From positions 16,786,933 through 16,850,932 of the forward strand of contig NC_090174.1 of NCBI RefSeq assembly GCF_024679245.1: DNA of 64,000 nucleotides, read 5' to 3'. Source of the stretch: Pseudorasbora parva. Lineage: Eukaryota > Chordata > Actinopteri > Cypriniformes > Gobionidae. A model generated the notes under the pieces. The model searched no databases, was not told where the DNA came from, and saw nothing but the letters and a program-made list of their open reading frames with translations. How positions within the stretch are numbered: the stretch's first letter is position 1; each line of letters begins with the position of its first letter. Below, one piece after another: positions 25,857 through 40,845 of this stretch. A program made the position numbers and the translations under genes.

Positions 25857-27713
25857 TGTAGCGTCTGTGGTCTCTCTCACATCAGGATCAAAGATGAGTC
25901 AACTCTGATGTTTAGGGTGGATAGCTTTTAGCCACATATAAATTAGGGGCCCGATGCCAACGAGTCTGGGCAAGTGACATCTTTGACAGGTTTGTGGCCG
26001 AATTTAAATGAGACAGGCAGCATCTTTGGAAAACTGTGACAACTTCAATCAGATTATCGGGTCACATGACTTGAACCCTGTTCCCCCCTTCACATTCTCT
26101 CAGACAGAGAGACGCCGAAGATTCTCCCAATACACACAGACCCACAAACACACACACACACACACTTTCCTTATGAAGTTTTAATTAAGACTATTCTAGA
26201 CTGTATATGATGTATCTTTGTGTGTATGCATGCTCCTTAGGTCATACCAACCTAATCATGATGTATAAACAATGTAAGTTCATTTTAAATTGAGTTCACT
26301 TGTTCACTTGTTCACTTGTATTCCTGTGTAAGAATGTATCTCTGCTTTAATATCTCCCAGCCATAACGTGTTTGATATCTAAATATTCCTCTCTCTTTGT
26401 CTTAATCAACGATGCACAGAATAGGATTATGAAATGTATCATTAATATGTTTAGCAAACTTGGGAGTAAAACTGTATAAAATCGACACCCTTTACGACAC
26501 CTGATAAAACATGTAAAGTAGGTCGTAAACAGAGACAAAGAGAATTTTTCCCGCTCAGAATTCACCCTCTGGATTGGGTAAACTAACCCAGAAGGGGTGT
26601 GGATTAATTGTCTTAAAAGACAAGTGGAAACATTTCTTTGGGCTCTTCTCTACTCGTCCCCGGACCTTTCCTCCCGTCCTCTGAAGCCGGCTCACCTCTT
26701 GCCATGAGGCTTCGGCCCTGGCTAAGAGGTGAAGTCAGAGTGGTTGTTTCCTTTGAAGTCAGCGCGCTCCGCTACTCAGTCCTTGGACAAAGGCACTGAA
26801 CACCATCAAGGAATTTCCATAACTTCGAAGGAAACCTTCCTCTCCTTTGGCAACATTCACTTTCAAACTACCTTCAAACTTTCCTCTGATCGGAGATCAC
26901 TTGGAAGAACTGAGAGAGAGTGCTCCAGCTCACAGAACACTCTGAGAAGGACCCTTTCGCATTCTTTTATACTCAACACAAAGCAACCCATGCAAGTATA
27001 AATTCCATCGAAATTTAGATGCGTTTAAGACTAGTAACCCTGTTTAAGGTGATATTGTTCTTTGCTGGCTCTCTGTAGTAATGTTTGTGAAATGCCATTC
27101 TGAACCCTTCCTTTCTCTTCTTTCTCCTTTTCTATTTCGTTACCTGTCGTTATTCTGTATATACATGTATTCTTTATCTAGTCGTATGTATTCGTAGTAT
27201 GTATTCGTAGTATCAATTATTAAAACCATTTTATCCATGCTTAATCGTCATTGTTACTGCTCACAAGACACAAGTCACTTTAATGTTCAGATCTAGCTAA
27301 AGCTCTCATGAGTATCTTTGAATACTTTAACTAATATCCCAATAGCTCGGAAAGTTTATTCGTTGTGGCCAGAAGAGTAACCTTCCCAGAGATTTGGTAG
27401 AAAGAATAAAAGCTTTGAGAGTTGATAAGAGATTGTACTGATCGTTCATTAACAAGAACGGATCAGATGAGTTTTGAATTAATTCAGTAAAGGTTATTCT
27501 GTAATGATTTAATATATATTCGTTAATTGCAATCCATTGTGGTTAACCAAATTTATATTGCTTAAATACCTAGGTTATGTCCTATTGGGTGATTTGAAGA
27601 TTTATTGTTTTATCATAACCAGTTATGATTAATAATAAATATTTAAATATTAATCCCCATAATTCCCTATTGAGCTAATTTAATTTATTAATATATGTGG
27701 TCCAGTCGCTACA
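25857..27713 (+). mobile_element. Solo-LTR-like sequence, 1.86 kb
   Basis: It begins TGTAGCG and ends CGCTACA, a perfect 7-bp inverted terminus of the TG...CA type. AATG flanks both sides (25853-25856 and 27714-27717), a 4-bp duplication. AATAAA lies near 27404. No gag, pol or second LTR is present, so this would be a solo LTR left by recombination. Parent family unknown; strand is assumed from the polyadenylation signal. Confidence 0.6.
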
Positions 27714-28169
27714 AATGTGTCGATTAATGTTTCTGTTTGTGTGTGTCCCCACGCTATAATGTTGCAGTTCTTGCAGCATTAAATCAGAGAAAACAATTCT
27801 AGTGAAAAAGTACACAGAGATTCATGAAACGCACATGCAGGTCAAAATGTGAGCGCACACGCAATTTCTGTGAGTCCAAGTTTTGTGCAAGAGAATAGAT
27901 TGAGATTCCGCTTGTAAGCAGAGAGATTCGTTGCTTGTAAACTTGTTGTGTTCTCGTGGTACAATATTAATACTACATTAATGATGATGTTGATGTTTTT
28001 TTTTTTTTTTAAGTATTGTCTGCAACCAGAAGTTCAGGACGGAACCCCCAATCTAAGTGCCTAGCCAACATGGCTCAGGCATTTTATGTTTATGTGATAC
28101 CAAATAATTTCTGTATTTAAGGCAATGACTGAGGGGAAAATGAGAATATAGGGAACCTATGAGTCATTA

Positions 28170-28590
28170 AAAAATAATTACCAAATAGTTCTCAAGGAGT
28201 TACTTAGAACCTGGAACAGTATTCTAAAGTGAAAACATAAGGAACCCATTCATAATTAATGAAGAATTACAAAATAGTTCTCAAGGAGTTACTTGGAACC
28301 TGGAACAGTATTCTAAAGTGAAAACATAAGAAACCCATTCATAATTAATGAAGAATTACCAAATAGTTAATAGTTAAATAATTAAGCCTAACTAGCATTA
28401 ATACAGTACTAATAAAGGAAATTTGACCCTCTATTCTAAAGTGAAAGTTTTATCCTCATTAATTATGACACTTATTGAATGATATTTTAATTTACTAACC
28501 AGAATAAGCCACTAATTAAACCTAACTACCATTAATACAGTACTAATAAATTAAATTTGACCCTCTATTCTAAAGATAAGTTCTTATTGT
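28170..28590. repeat. Short tandem duplications in AT-rich DNA
   Basis: A unit of about 105 bp containing caaggagttacttagaacct is repeated from about 28177 to 28365. A second unit containing cattaatacagtactaataa is at about 28397 and 28522. 27718-28170 and 28590-28950 hold nothing else that I can support. Confidence 0.6.
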
Positions 28591-28949
28591 TTAGCAGTTA
28601 TGTGTATTTTTATGTAAAGTGTGGTTCTACATGAAACTAATACGTAAAACATTAAAAGCAATAAACATTCTGCTGCACACTCAGTTCAAAGGATTTACAT
28701 TAAACAAACTACACCTTAAAACCGTAAAATGAATAAGATTTCTGTAATAATTTAACCATTATTTATCATATCAAAATAAATACTTATTTTGCTTGCCATA
28801 GGCCACAATGACTAGAAAGTACACCAAAACGCAACATAAATTCACAAAAGACAATAATTTAATTCGTTCTGTGTAATCCACATCTTTAGAATCCATACGA
28901 GAAACTTCTTTAACCAGCGTTCTTCATCTTTCTCTTCAGCAGTGACCGT

Positions 28950-29815
28950 AAACAAATCCCGCGCTCGTTGGGAATTCAAACATTGCGGAGGGAAGTCCAA
29001 GATGGCATCCTGCTAACTTAACTTTCGCCGAGCTCTGCTGACAAACTTTTATAACGGCATGTAAATCATTCCTTGAAGCTACTTTCGCACTAAATTACCC
29101 ACATCTGCCATTGTGCCTTCTCCGAGGCTGAAAATATGAAGTCGACCGCTGACAAAAGAAAAGATATCTCGCGTGTTTCACGGCAATCTGACAAGATGGA
29201 CTATCACAACTATGCGTCTGTGGAAGAAACGACTGGGGCCATAACACCGCTTCCAGATAGTCCAGCCAAACCTCCATCCAAAAAGGGCAAGTCAGATGAT
29301 GATAGCTCTTCAGTTGTTTCAACGCTCTCTAATCTGATAAACACTCGCTCTGACACCATAGAGGAAATGGTGAGTGAAAATGCCCTAAAAATTGAAGGTT
29401 TAAAGAAAACGGTGGACTTTGTATGTGCTGAATTAAACGACACCAAAGGCAAAGTCAGTCAAGTTGAGACAAGACTGAACACTGAAGAGAAGAAGTTGGG
29501 ATTCTGTGAACAACGTCTCACTGACTTGGAAAGATAGCTACTCCCGTCGTTGGAATCTTCGTTTACACGGTGTTAGTGAGAAAGAAACAGAAAATGTAAG
29601 AGTGGAGTCCATCCGTATCTGTGAATGTATCTCTCAATGCCAGGGGGTTGCGTGATAACGTAAAGCGCAAAGCGTTGTTTATGTATGCAACTTTTTGTAA
29701 ATAAAACTTTCAAAACCGACTTTTGTTTCTTCCAGGAGTCTCTTTCTGTTTTCAATGACACTACTTTTTGGAAAAACCAATGGGGCAGCGAGGTTTGGAT
29801 GGCTCATGGTTCAGA
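28950..29815 (+). pseudogene. L1-like LINE 1: 5'UTR, ORF1 and start of ORF2, internally deleted
   Basis: A GC-rich leader with aagtccaagatggcatcc precedes ORF1 (29136). ORF1 encodes a coiled-coil segment (NLINTRSDTIEEMVSENALKI) and reaches the RRM start (SYSRRWNLRLHGVSE) after a one-base frameshift near 29535. At about 29630 it jumps directly into the ORF2 start (LNARGLRDNVKRKALF), followed by FWKNQWGSEVWMAHGS of the endonuclease domain. The rest of ORF1 is missing. The GA-target element follows at 29816. Confidence 0.75.
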
Positions 29816-30670
29816 CCCAGATAGCATGGTGACATTGATTCAATGTTGAAATTCCATCAGAATCATCATTTTGGTTGAGGCTGAAATTTCAATGCTAAGT
29901 AATATTGGATCAATGTTGAAAATTCAATGCTAAAACGATACTGGACCAATGTTGAAAATTCACTGCTAAATAATATTGGATCAATGTTGATAATTCCATG
30001 CTTTTCAGTGTTGAAAGACAAACATTGAATCAATGCTGATGTTTGGTCAGCTTAATTCTCCACCGGTGAGGCTTATGGTCAATCTATCTGTCACATTATT
30101 CAACATGTTAAGGCAAGTCCAAATCAATTGGCTACATTTGTGTGAATGTGAGCACATTTATTATCCTCAAAGGATACGATGAGTACACCAACGAGTATGT
30201 GGATTAACAAAGAATACATAAATGTAAATTTTGTAATTGTAAGCCTTTCTTTAAATTTTTCTGGAAGAGTTAAAATTGTATGTGTGTTTGATTTCTGACT
30301 CTTCCAATAAGAAAGCTTATTTTCCTGCTTACTGGCATGTAATGTTGTCATTTTGTGTTTCATGTTATTATAATAAAAAATGTAAAAAACAAATAAAAAC
30401 AAAGAACTTCTACCATAAATTTAGTCTATCAGTTTTAAATAAATAAAAATGTAGCCTATTATTATTATTTAAATCATGTAGAATGTACATGCTAGTACAT
30501 GAATGTACAAGTTAATAAAGAATTTAGAATATGTGTCCCTACCTATCGAATGCGCCACAATCCAATCCAGCAGGTGGCGGTAATGCACCTTCAAGACATC
30601 CACCAATCAGATCAAAGCAAGCGCAGCTGAACAGACTTCAATCGCGAAAAAGAGACACAGGACAACGACC

Positions 30671-32034
30671 ATGTTTTTTAGAGGTAAGTAGACCTACAAA
30701 AATATATTTATACAATTCATCTCAATTTTAATTTAGTATTTTTATTCATCTTTATGTTTTACAACTTGTGTGCTTCTGAGAGTTTTAGTGAACTGCAATG
30801 TTAATAATAGTCACATGAGCGCCCTCGTAAGTTACACAGCCAACGGCCAGGATAATATTAATACATTGAGTTTCAGTTTGTTTTTCACCAAACCATATCA
30901 TATTTGTATTCATTTTTTTTCTTAAGATTGGCATATACACTGTGAATTGTGTCCGAATTCTGACTCGTGCAACTCTTTTTTTTTTTTTGTCGTGCGTCGT
31001 TTGTTGTGAGGTGTTCATCTATTTTATGAGATGATTTTTGTATTAAGATGATTCATCTGTGCGTGCAACGAGTAAAATGTGCATTTGTGGAAACGGTGCT
31101 GCAAATTCATTGACTTGTGAGTCGATCCTATTTGATTCATTTGGATTTTGAGACCATATAGGATCGACTCACAAGTCAATGAATGCGCGGCGCGGATCCA
31201 CAAACGTATCTTACTCGGTGCACGCACAGATGAATCATTTTGAATCATCCTATATTCGTCCAGTGTATAAACGAGAGGCGATCGGAAGGTTAGATGAATT
31301 TCTGGCTTGTCAGTAATTGTGTTCGCCACTTGTGAGAGTATCTCACAGCTGAAGCAAAACTAGAACTGATTGACCTGTTAGCGCGGTGAGGGGAAATACA
31401 ATCAGTTCATAACTGCTTCAGCTGTACGATATCATCACGAGAGCAGATCACAATTACATCCTTACAGTTTAATCTTTAATGCAGCAAGAAAAAAGAAAAG
31501 AGTGAGATTTTTAAGTTCTGTAGGCAGCTATGTCAAACTACAGAAATTTAGTAAACAGTTGTGCCTCCAGTTCGTGTTGTAAATGGAAAAAAATCTCTTC
31601 CAAACCACCATGTAGCCTATACAGCTCCTCTTTTATTTTCTTAATTTAACTATTTGGTCATTCATTTACTTGTTTCATTTTCACACTTTATTTATTTACT
31701 ATTAAATACAATAATATTATTAGATAAAACACCGGATATAGTCACTTTGCTCTTTCATTCATTGTGTGTCTGAGGGTCCTTTAACGTCTATACTAAAATA
31801 CATTAAATAGTCCTGAATTTAATGTTACCTTGTTTTAACTGGGATATCAAGATTTTGATAAAATTTCAAGTTTCACTTCATTCTGTAGTAGGCTATATTT
31901 GTAATGTATAATTAATCACATTTCCAAATATTTACTAACTTCTTGTTGTTTTAGATGCCGTGAATGCTGATAATAAGAGGCATCAGGGTTTATCTTTGCT
32001 GGGACGGTGCAAAACTGGCTCCATTACAACCTGA
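30671..32034 (+). other. Two-exon mini reading frame in GA-target element copy 2
   Basis: ATG at 30671, donor GTAAGT at 30684-30689 after 13 coding bases, acceptor ending TTTTAG at 31954, then 25 codons to TGA at 32032-32034. The joined peptide is 30 residues (MFFR, then DAVNADNKRHQG). The upstream sequence (about 30540-30670) carries a CCAATCA box. Start, both splice sites and frame are shared with copy 1. No domain recognised. Confidence 0.45.
31100..31195. repeat. Perfect-stem hairpin in GA-target element copy 2
   Basis: cacaagtcaatgaatgc and its complement flank a short centre around ttcatttggattttgag; the stem includes gacttgtgagtcgatcctat. Copy 1 has the same hairpin at about 18090-18170. 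Confidence 0.75.
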
Positions 32035-32783
32035 AAGGCTTCGGGGCATTGCTCATGGTGGAACCATGAGTTTGGAGTATTTTATTCTTTCTTCTACCTT
32101 CTTTCTTTCAGTAGTACTGTGTCATTTCTGTATTTATTGGCAAGTTTACATTTGTATTTACTTCCATTTTGCAGATGCACGTTGTCATGTTTTTCCAGGC
32201 TCTTCTTATTTGTGTTATAAATTCAGATGTAATTGTTTTAAGTCAATGTGAGATTTCCTGTTGTAACTGTGGGGGCATAAATAAATACATTTGCATGTAA
32301 ACTGAAGGATGGTGTTTACTTTGTGTGACTTTTTGATGCAAAATCATATCGACTGCAGCCACACATGGTCTCTGATTAAAATGAATAAAATAAAGAGACA
32401 AATTAACTGGCATAGAATCCTGCTGTACATAAAGCAAGATTGATCTATTTTTCATTGTTGAAATAACATTATTTCACGGTGCAAACCTGATGAAAAATCA
32501 ATGTTATATTTCAATATTGATTCAATGATATTTTGATTGATGCATTAACATTGATTCAACATTGATTCACTTAAATAAGTGGTTTAATTTTAGTTGTTAA
32601 ACTATTGATTTTAAGCCCATCTTGATCTATTTTTCATAGTTGAAATAACATTATTTCAGGGTGCAAACCTGATGAAAAATCAACATTCTCAACATTGAGA
32701 TCTCAACATTGATTCAATGATATTTTAGTTGATGCATTAACATTGATTCAACGCTGATTCACTGTTTGTCTGCTATCTGGGGA

Positions 32784-33020
32784 GCGTTCTTCTGGTGTAA
32801 TGATAACAAAAAACCATTTCACGGGTTCAGTGTTAAAGAACTATATAGATCCTAAGGGGCACTTTATTTTATTATTATGTGTATTAATAATCTCTTTGTG
32901 TTATTGATAAACATTTATGGATATAATGCCTCTCGGAAAAATGACCTGTTAGGCTACTTGAAGAAATAGGAGACAAAATGTTGTTATAGCTTAATACATT
33001 TCCTGATGCTGTAATTTGTA
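32784..33020 (+). pseudogene. L1-like LINE 1: ORF2 endonuclease, continued after the insertion
   Basis: Resumes with RSSGVMITKNHFTGSVLK, then NIYGYN and LNTFPDAVICIG, matching the endonuclease domain of the LINE at 34479-37030 (VNIYGYN...LVGGDFN). Frameshifts and stops are present. It ends before the GGDFN motif where other sequence begins. Confidence 0.65.
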
Positions 33021-33025
33021 TTGGG

Positions 33026-33750
33026 TGAGATAATAGGCTTGTTCGACTTCCCCTAGCGATGCGCAGACCGATCGGCGGCTGACTTGAAGCAGTGCATGCC
33101 GGTTAGAAATGTTGTCCGACTTGAGACAGCGCCGACAGCACGTGACTGTGACGTATGTCAACAAAGTACCGCGACAGCGATTCGAGAGCAGCCGGCTGAT
33201 GCAGCCGCTGCAGATTCTCAAGGGTGGCTGCAGGAGGATGCAAGAGCTCTGATGACGACACAGCTGATCCATGATTGGCCGATTCACTGCATGACAGCGA
33301 AAACGTGCGTTTCGTGTTTATTCTAAAACCTTATGTTATGCTAATGCTCACAAATTATTTATTTATAACAGTAAAACCTCTTTTCATGTAGCCGCGATGT
33401 TATATCATCATGTTTATCAAACTAAAACTGATAAAAACCATTGACAACACTTCAATGATAGTGTAGGTTTATATGTTGAACATTAATCTTGTCCAAATAG
33501 ACGCTTTATTAAACAGTACATAAAGTATTGAATGAAAATGTAATTTGAAACATCTGTGTATTTGAAAAATATTGCATTTATTTAACTTTAGCAGTGATAA
33601 AGTTTGCAAACGCAGTGCAAGCGTCACCACGGGAAGCAGAAAGTGTCCGACTTCACGTCTCTGTCTGCAGGTCCTCCCCGCCTGCACTCGGCTACTCTCG
33701 CCGATCGCATGCATCCAGCCGCAGCCGATGTCGAACACACCTTTTAATAG
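33026..33750. repeat. Possible TIR element, GC-richer
   Basis: gcttgttcgacttc on the left mirrors gatgtcgaacacac on the right, with matching inner pieces (cgatcggcgg against its complement near 33698). It abuts the broken LINE. The rest of 33020-34260 is AT-rich with no supported gene. Confidence 0.35.
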
Positions 33751-34478
33751 GAGGCTTGTTTGAGATGCGCCTTGCCTCGTCTGAAATAAAGGCGAGACTA
33801 GGCGGCTGCAGTGAGGGGAGGAGTGAAAAAAGAGCAGGCAAGCCGGACAGTTCTCTCTTCTCGTAGTGGATCAGACACCTGCGAGATCAGTTGCGGATAT
33901 CGCAGGATTCAAACTTGTGCGCTCTGTTGCTGATAAACTGGATGTAATTTAAGTTCTGTTGCTTTTATATGAAAGTAAATATTATGAACAAGACACCCAA
34001 CATTTTTGTTATTTTTTTCCTTTCGAAAGGCCTGTTTATCAAGCATTTTTACTTTAATTACACACGTTTTTATATATTTTATTAATATGACAACAATCAC
34101 ATAACCCATAGAAAGATCGCACTGTCCGAGAGTTTGAGAATATTCACACATAATTTATACACATAAAAACTTGATATCAGAGTTTTAAAATCAAATATTT
34201 AAAAAAAACAACCTTACATCACGGTTGTTTAAACCAATAAGCATTAAGCTGTGTCATCAGCGAGGCGTTTCCCATCGTGCTTTTGGTCAGCGCAGTCGGT
34301 GGAGAGCAACTGCGCTCGGAGGAGGGACCAAGATGGCCACCTGAAGTGACGCTTTTTGTCGAGCTCGTCATCACAAAAGTGAAATATGTTAGCCTAACTT
34401 GGTTCTAAGACTACGTTCTTTTTATTTATAATGCTGTTTTGTTAGCTTACTCTTTTAAGTGACCTTTAAGGTCTTTGG

Positions 34479-35354
34479 ATGGGTGGGAAAAAAAGAAACC
34501 GAAATCAGAATTCTTCTTCTAAAATAGACGGTGCTAGCGACAACATGCAACACAGCAGTGATCATGTTTACAGTCAAATCTGTACTGAAGTTAATGTCCT
34601 AGAAGAGATGGTTCTGGATGAGAAGGAATTTCCGAAATTACCTGTGACCCCGAACGAATCACCTGCAGCGAAGAAGAAAACAATGAAGTCCGTTAAAATC
34701 TCTTCTAATGCTGATGTTATCGGCACACTGTCCCAACTTATCAACGAAAGATCCGATTGCATTGAAAAGTTGGTGAGTGGCAATACTGAGAGAATCGATG
34801 AGCTAAGTAAGAAAGTGGACACTGCGTTTGCTGAAATCAAAGAGATGGAGAATAAGATGTGCAAGATGGAAGATCGCGTGTTTGCCTTGGAAAAGACAGT
34901 CATAATGCTTGAACAGCGAATGGATGAAATGGAATCTTACTCCAGACGGTGGAATCTAAGGTTATATGGTGTTTCTGAGGATAAGGATGAAAATGTGCGT
35001 CTGCAGGCCATCAAAATCTGCAAAGCTGTTTTACCTGAAGATCCAGGAAGGCTCTCAGAAACGATTGACATTGCACATCGACTGGGCAAGAAGAGCGCAG
35101 CTGATTCCCGTCCACGGCCCATTATCCTCCAGTTTACATTGCGAATGATAAGAAATGAGATCTGGAAGCGGGCAAAAACTTCTGCCTTTCTCCAAGCTAA
35201 TGGACTTTTTTTCAAGGAAGACTTCTCCAAAGGCGATCGCGAGAGGCGCTCAAAGCTGTGGCCATTGGTAAAACAGGCACGGGATGCTGGTAAAACGGCC
35301 TTCTTCGCGGGAGCTCGTGCGTTTATTCAAGGAGAAGGAGAAATTAAGATCTGA
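34479..35354 (+). CDS. L1-like LINE 2 ORF1 protein, intact
   Basis: 291 codons. Residues ~1-70 are polar and basic at the start (MGGKKRNRNQ). Residues ~85-150 form a heptad-rich coiled coil (IDELSKKVDTAFAEIKEMENK). An RRM-like domain follows from SYSRRWNLRLYGV, and then a C-terminal domain with DIAHRLGKKS and FFKEDFSKGDRERR. This is the standard L1 ORF1p layout: an RNA-binding trimer and chaperone for the LINE RNA. A GC-rich leader with gaccaagatggcc (34262-34478) precedes it. The ATG at 34479 lies just after the leader, and the frame has no stop. Confidence 0.85.
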   Translation: MGGKKRNRNQNSSSKIDGASDNMQHSSDHVYSQICTEVNVLEEMVLDEKEFPKLPVTPNESPAAKKKTMKSVKISSNADVIGTLSQLINERSDCIEKLVSGNTERIDELSKKVDTAFAEIKEMENKMCKMEDRVFALEKTVIMLEQRMDEMESYSRRWNLRLYGVSEDKDENVRLQAIKICKAVLPEDPGRLSETIDIAHRLGKKSAADSRPRPIILQFTLRMIRNEIWKRAKTSAFLQANGLFFKEDFSKGDRERRSKLWPLVKQARDAGKTAFFAGARAFIQGEGEIKI

Positions 35355-35635
35355 ACCCGTTTGTGTTCAATATCATATTTTCTCCGGACAGCTGCTCGTT
35401 CTCCATTCTTTTCTTTTTTCTCCCAGACTAGACTTCAGTGATGCTTTAAGTTTTATTTGAAGCTGCTGACTGCAGCATAAGTTGCGAACTTCTCAAAGGC
35501 TCATTTTGTTATTGTTGCAAGTGATGCTGCTCGAACAGCAGTAATACTTTGTTCTTGCTTATATATTGGACGATAATTTTTTTCTTCTATACGATTCGTT
35601 TTGTTCTTTTTGTATGTCCTTATCATTCGTTTCTC

Positions 35636-37030
35636 TTAATACTAGGGGGTTGAGAGACACTTTTAAAAGAAAAGCTTTATTTTTATACGCAAAAAAAAAT
35701 TAAAACTGATTTTGTTTTTTTTCAAGAGACACATTCTGTTGCAGATGACACAAAATTCTGGAGATCACAGTGGAATAATGATCTGTGGTTTGCTCATGGC
35801 TCTGAGAGATCTGCGGGGGTAACAACGTTAAAGAACACTTTTTCTGGAAATATTTTGGAGGCATTTTCTGACCCCTTAGGTCATTTTTTATGTTTACTTA
35901 TTTCTTTGAACAATTTGTTTTTTTATATTGGTTAATATTTATGGATACAATCTTTATTCAGAGAATGACAAACTTTTTGAGTCTTTAGAAACTCGAATCT
36001 CAATCTGGTATCAGAAGTATCCACAGGCTTTCTTACTGGTGGGTGGTGATTTTAATATTACTTTAAATGGCTTGGTCGATAGATGGCCTCCTAAGCAGTC
36101 GGGATCATCCAGTAACACTCTGAAGACTTTTATGCAAAAATACAATTTGGTTGATGTTTGGAGGGAATTGCACCCTAGTCAGAATACTTACACCTGGAGC
36201 AATAAAAATGGCACGAGGCAGTCTCGTATCGATTTTTGGTTGATTACTGGTAGCATTCCAAAAGAGAATGTTATAGCAAATATTCTTGTTACTCCCCTAA
36301 CAGACCACAAGGCAGTTTTCATAAATATTAGATTTTCCTCTTTTGTAGCACCACGTTATTCTTCCTTTTGGAAAATGAACACTTCTCACTTAAGGCATGA
36401 TTTAGTTAAATCGGAACTTAAAAAAATTATTTCTTTACATTGGAATTTGGCACAAAAGGAAGGATACTGGGAACTCTTAAAATTGAAGCTGGTAAATATC
36501 TAAGGTCCTATGGTGCTTTGCTTTCTAGACGTAACAGAATGTTAGAGGAGCAAGTTGTGTCTGAAATCACCTCTCTTTCTATGGTGTCTCCTGACAGGCT
36601 CTCACCAGAGGACAGACTGTGATTGACTGGGCTTCAATATAATTTAGATGAGATCTATGAACGTAAAGCAGAAGGGGCCTTTGTCAGGTCTGAAGTTAAG
36701 TGGTTGGAAAAAGGTGAACAAAATTCCTCTTATTTTTTCAATCTTGAAAAACAGCGTGGTAAACGTAACACAATTCACGATCTGAGTGTTAATGGCCATG
36801 TTACTGATGATTATCAAATTATTTCTCAATTCTGTCATAACTTTTTTGCTAATCTTTATAAGTCCAACTATTGTGCTGATACTGCCACTTGCTTCTTAGA
36901 TTCTTTAGAAAGTGTAAATTCAATTAGTGATATAGAAAGAGATTTTTGTGATCAGGATATACTATTAGAAGAGGTAGCTGAGGCTATAAAACATCTTAAA
37001 TGTAACAAGTCGCCTGGCAATGATGGCAGA
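35636..37030 (+). pseudogene. L1-like LINE 2 ORF2: APE endonuclease, truncated before RT
   Basis: Begins with LNTRGLRDTFKRKALF (about 35637) with early stops. The main open piece (35928-36503) shows VNIYGYN, LLVGGDFNITLNGL, SRIDFWLI and TDHKAVFI, the metal-binding and catalytic motifs of an APE-type endonuclease. A frameshift near 36480 and a stop near 36622 follow. The frame then reaches LKCNKSPGNDG, the very start of the RT domain, and at about 37030 switches to unrelated sequence. RT and the 3' end are absent, unusual because L1s normally lose their 5' ends. Confidence 0.8.
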
Positions 37031-37424
37031 GAGAATAGAGTGCACCATGTGTCAAATTTGATTGATTGATGGGGTAATAAAAATTCCATAATATTTTTCA
37101 GTCATAGGAATAGCAGTGACAAGTATAAGATCATGGAAATCAGTTTTTATTAAACAAAGATTGTATTTCACATACATTTGAGCTTTTTTAGATGTTTTAA
37201 AACATTAAAAACGTCTCTGTTAAATACAAGGGTATGGTATGTTTAAAGATAAAGACAAGTTAAAGTTGTTTTTCTCTTTGACATACATACAGCTTTTTGT
37301 TAAAAAGTCAATGTTCAATCATTTTAAAAAGTTTTTTTCAGAAATATAAATTTATAGAGTAGGTTCAAAAAAGTATATGTATTAAACATATCAAAGAAAG
37401 TACGAATAATGTTATTTCACTTAC

Positions 37425-40490
<3,066 letters not shown>

Positions 40491-40504
40491 ACACACACAC
40501 ACAC

Positions 40505-40784
40505 ACGTTTTTGTGAATTGTGGGGACATTCCATAGGCGTAATGGGTTTTATACTGTACAAACCGTATTTTCTATCCCCTTACACTGCCCCTATCCCTAA
40601 ACCTACCCATCACAGGAAACATTCTGCATTTTTACTTTTTCAAAAAAACTCCTCCTGTATGATTTATAAGCATTTTGAAAAGTGGGGACATGGGGTAATG
40701 TCCTGATATGTCACCATTTTCTGTAATACCTGTGTCATACACATGTTATTATACACATTTTTGTCCTGATATGTCACAAAAACA

Positions 40785-40831
<47 letters not shown>

Positions 40832-40845
40832 ACACACACACACAG
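40505..40845 (+). repeat. CA-microsatellite-associated fish repeat with flanking CA runs
   Basis: Contains gtggggacattccataggcg, ctaaacctacccatcacagg and ctgcatttttactttttc, bounded by CA runs on both sides (40490-40506 and 40790-40844). Same family as 4300-4480 and 57620-58370. Confidence 0.7.

Larger units (their letters stand above)
29816..32781 (+). mobile_element. GA-target element, copy 2
   Basis: CCCAGATAGCA...TGCTATCTGGG ends, flanked by GA at 29814-29815 and 32782-32783. It is inserted in the ORF2 endonuclease codons of the L1-like LINE: removing the element and one GA restores an in-frame HGSERSSG. It is an inverted relative of copy 1, about 80 bp longer. Confidence 0.85.
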
